DNA of 15,118 bases from an uncultured Opitutaceae bacterium (lineage in GTDB: Bacteria; Verrucomicrobiota; Verrucomicrobiia; Opitutales; Opitutaceae), in assembly GCA_937128785.1 (NCBI GenBank), contig CAKZMS010000297.1:1-15118 (forward strand). Direction: 5' to 3'. The translations under genes and the position numbers were made by a program. Below, in pieces: positions 13,242-15,118 of the stretch. Positions within the stretch are counted from its first letter, which is position 1, and each line of letters opens with the position of its first letter. The notes under the pieces are model-generated. The model saw nothing but the letters and a program-made list of their open reading frames with translations. It searched no databases and had not been told where the DNA came from.

Positions 13242-14303
13242 GTGAGCGAAACCAACACTTCCACATCCGCCTCCGCCGAGATCAACCAAAGCTTATCCTC
13301 CGAGGATAAGCTCGAACTCTACCGCCAGATGATGCGCATCCGCCGGTTCGAGGAGCGCAGCCTGCGCGCCTACCAAGCCAAGAAGATCGGCGGCTTCCTC
13401 CATCTTTACATCGGCCAAGAGGCCGTTGCCGTCGGTTGTTGCTCCCTCATGGGTGAGAACGACCACGTCATCACCGCCTACCGCGACCACGGTCACGCCA
13501 TCGCCGTCGGGATGGATACCAAGCCCCTCATGGCCGAGCTCTACGGCAAGGCCACCGGCTGTTCCAAAGGCAAAGGCGGCTCGATGCACTACTTCGACCC
13601 GTCCAACAACTTCTGGGGTGGTCACGGCATCGTCGGCGGCCAGATCCCCCTCGGCGTCGGACTCGCCTACGGAGTCAAATACAAGGGCCTGAAGGGCTCC
13701 GCCATGGCGTTCATGGGCGACGGCGCCGTGAACCAAGGCGCCGTGCACGAGGCGATGAACCTCGCCGCTCTCTGGGACCTGCCCTGCATTTTCGTGATCG
13801 AAAACAACCGCTATTCGATGGGCACATCCCAGATCCGCTCCTCCGCCGGTCCGGGTCTCGCCGAGCGCGCCGCGGGTTACGGCATGCACTGGGAAAAGTG
13901 CTTTGGTCATAACGTCTACGAAGTTCGGGAGACCATGGACAAGGTGCTCAAGCTCGCTCGTGAGGAGAACAAACCCTCCGTCGTCGAAATCGACACCTAC
14001 CGCTATCGCGGCCATTCCGTGGCTGATCCGGATAAAACCTACCGCACCCGCGAGGAAATTGACGAGAAGCGGAAGAACCGCGACCCCCTCATCATCTTCC
14101 AAACCCAGCTGACCGAAGAAGGCGTGCTGTCCGAGGAATCCCAAAAGCAAATCGACAAAGCCGCCCGGGCCGAAGCGGAAGAAGCGGCAAAATTCGCCGA
14201 AGAAAGCCCCTTCCCCACCGAGGCAGATATCCAAAAGGATGTTTACTGGGAAGCCGACCATCCCGAACAACGGACCTCCCAAGGCCGACTCTTTTTCAGC
14301 TAA
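13242..14303 (+). CDS. pdhA: Pyruvate dehydrogenase E1 component, alpha subunit
   Basis: Together with E1 beta this subunit decarboxylates pyruvate using thiamine diphosphate and passes the acetyl group to E2. Numbered from the GTG at 13242 (353 residues), the family features are LYRQMMRIRRFEERS (26-40), HLYIGQEAVAVG (54-65), the YRDHGH segment (80-85), GKGGSMHYF (111-119), GGHGIVGGQIPLGVG (126-140), and the thiamine-diphosphate motif from MGDGAVNQGAVHEAMN to IENN (158-189), then the YRYRGHSVADPD loop (253-264). These fit PDH rather than branched-chain E1. The frame stays open to a TTG at 13134, overlapping the Nudix stop, but the extra 36 residues are unlike the family. The first 20 or so residues are a Ser/Thr-rich tail with a perfect palindrome in their coding DNA at its end. 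It lies 18 bp before E1 beta. Confidence 0.93.
   Translation: MSETNTSTSASAEINQSLSSEDKLELYRQMMRIRRFEERSLRAYQAKKIGGFLHLYIGQEAVAVGCCSLMGENDHVITAYRDHGHAIAVGMDTKPLMAELYGKATGCSKGKGGSMHYFDPSNNFWGGHGIVGGQIPLGVGLAYGVKYKGLKGSAMAFMGDGAVNQGAVHEAMNLAALWDLPCIFVIENNRYSMGTSQIRSSAGPGLAERAAGYGMHWEKCFGHNVYEVRETMDKVLKLAREENKPSVVEIDTYRYRGHSVADPDKTYRTREEIDEKRKNRDPLIIFQTQLTEEGVLSEESQKQIDKAARAEAEEAAKFAEESPFPTEADIQKDVYWEADHPEQRTSQGRLFFS
13290..13312. repeat. Perfect 23-bp palindrome inside the start of pdhA
   Basis: Arms AGCTTATCCTC (13290-13300) and GAGGATAAGCT (13302-13312) are exact reverse complements around a single central C. It begins 48 bp after the proposed GTG start and encodes SLSSEDKL. As RNA it can fold into a 9-bp stem with a five-base loop. 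It could be an operator, an mRNA hairpin or chance. Confidence 0.7.
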
Positions 14304-14321
14304 CTCTTTATTTCGCGAACC

Positions 14322-15118
14322 ATGTCTGAACTCACTTACCGCGAAGCTGTCCGCGCCGCCCTCTCCGAGGAAATTGAACGGGACGAGAACGTCGTCCTCA
14401 TGGGCGAGGAAGTCGCCCAATTCAACGGTGCCTACAAAGTCTCCGAGGGCCTCCTCGATAAATTCGGTCCCGACCGCATCGTCGATACCCCGATCTCCGA
14501 AGCCGGTTTCATCGGCATGGGCATCGGTTCATCGATGCTCGGCGTGCGCCCCGTCATGGAACTCATGTTCTGGTCGTTCTACTCGGTGGCCTTCGACCAG
14601 ATCCTGAACAACGCCGCCAACGTGCGCTACATGTCCGGTGGCCAGATCCACTGCCCCATCGTGATCCGGGGCCCCGCCAACGGCGGCACCAACGTCGGCG
14701 CAACCCATTCCCATACTCCCGAGAACGTCTTGGCCAACCACCCCGGCGTGAAGGTGGTGGTTCCCGCGACGGCCGCCGATGCGAAGGGCCTGATGAAGAG
14801 CTCCATCCGCGACAACGATCCCGTCTTCTTCCTCGAGAACACCATTCTCTACGGCGAAAAGGGCGAAGTGCCGGATGATGAGGATTTTCTCATCCCCCTG
14901 GGCTCCGCCGACGTGAAGCGCGAAGGTGCCGACCTCACGATTGTGACCTACGGTCGTTGCGTCCTGCACTCTCTCGCGGCCGCCGAAACGATTGCCAAGG
15001 AAGATGGAGCCGAGGTCGAAGTGGTCGATCTGCGCACCATCCGTCCGCGCGACGTCGACACCGTGATCAAATCGGTAACCAAGACCAACCGGGTTCTCAT
15101 CGTTGAAGAGCAAAAGCC
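14322..15118 (+). CDS. pdhB: Pyruvate dehydrogenase E1 component, beta subunit, 3' end missing
   Basis: An ATG at 14322 opens a frame that is still open at the window edge, giving 265 codons; about 60 more are expected. The product starts MSELTYREAVRAALSEE and has the E1 beta pattern: VVLMGEEVAQFNGAYKVSEGL (24-44), the thiamine-site Glu60 in TPISEAGFIGMGIG, FDQILNNAANVRYMSGG, PIVIRGPANGG, THSHTPENVLANHPGVKVVVPATAADAKGLM, and the C-terminal domain segment DLRTIRPRDVDTV. With E1 alpha it should make the alpha2-beta2 tetramer of the pyruvate dehydrogenase complex. There is no lipoyl domain at the N-terminus, as is sometimes seen in other bacteria. The E2 gene is expected downstream, beyond the window. 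Confidence 0.93.
   Translation, partial: MSELTYREAVRAALSEEIERDENVVLMGEEVAQFNGAYKVSEGLLDKFGPDRIVDTPISEAGFIGMGIGSSMLGVRPVMELMFWSFYSVAFDQILNNAANVRYMSGGQIHCPIVIRGPANGGTNVGATHSHTPENVLANHPGVKVVVPATAADAKGLMKSSIRDNDPVFFLENTILYGEKGEVPDDEDFLIPLGSADVKREGADLTIVTYGRCVLHSLAAAETIAKEDGAEVEVVDLRTIRPRDVDTVIKSVTKTNRVLIVEEQK

Noticed and set aside
13293..14420. 375-codon minus-strand open frame across pdhA and the start of pdhB
   Set aside because: It mirrors two strongly conserved genes and spans the gap between them; the Gly/Val/Asp/His composition is typical of an antisense shadow.
1..15118. Defence islands, mobile elements, CRISPR arrays, tRNA or rRNA genes
   Set aside because: No transposase, integrase, cas gene, regularly spaced repeats or tRNA-like folds were seen on either strand.

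Overview
The window is a dense, GC-rich bacterial chromosome segment with short gaps and several overlapping stops and starts. I see no tRNA, rRNA, insertion sequence or CRISPR array. The organism is most likely a member of Verrucomicrobiota, probably Opitutae. The main reason is a five-gene cluster (5763-12561, minus strand) whose order and architectures match the pilus-like Amuc_1098 to Amuc_1102 families first described in Akkermansia. The taxonomic call is an inference.

Layout. Positions 1-147 hold the 3' end of guaA (GMP synthase). It converges on a minus-strand pair, hisG (ATP phosphoribosyltransferase, long form) followed by an N-carbamoylputrescine amidase. Divergent from hisG is an orphan OmpR-type response regulator (2111-2866); the 164-bp gap between them holds overlapping divergent promoter-like boxes and two inverted repeats. 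The regulator converges on a stand-alone 5'-3' exonuclease (2870-3778, minus). Divergent from that is an ElyC-like DUF218 membrane protein (3842-4597), which converges on a Tat-exported aldo/keto reductase (4685-5662, minus).

The minus-strand block 12561 to 5763 is the centrepiece. It encodes, in transcription order, a small exported protein (Amuc_1102-like), a PilM-PilN fusion (Amuc_1101-like), a PilO-like single-pass membrane protein (Amuc_1100-like), a membrane-anchored protein in the PilP position (Amuc_1099-like), and a large secretin (Amuc_1098-like, PilQ). The last four genes are colinear with the classical pilMNOPQ operon. Together they should form the alignment complex and outer-membrane channel of a type IV pilus-like machine. 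No pilin, PilB/PilT motor, PilC platform or prepilin peptidase lies in the window.

On the plus strand after 12634 are a Nudix hydrolase and the start of a pyruvate dehydrogenase operon: E1 alpha (complete) and E1 beta (cut by the window end). A perfect 11-bp-arm palindrome lies inside the first codons of the E1 alpha gene and uses an atypical TTA leucine codon.

No stretch over about 170 bases lacks a gene. The long ORFs antisense to hisG, the secretin and the E1 genes look like high-GC shadows and are not annotated.
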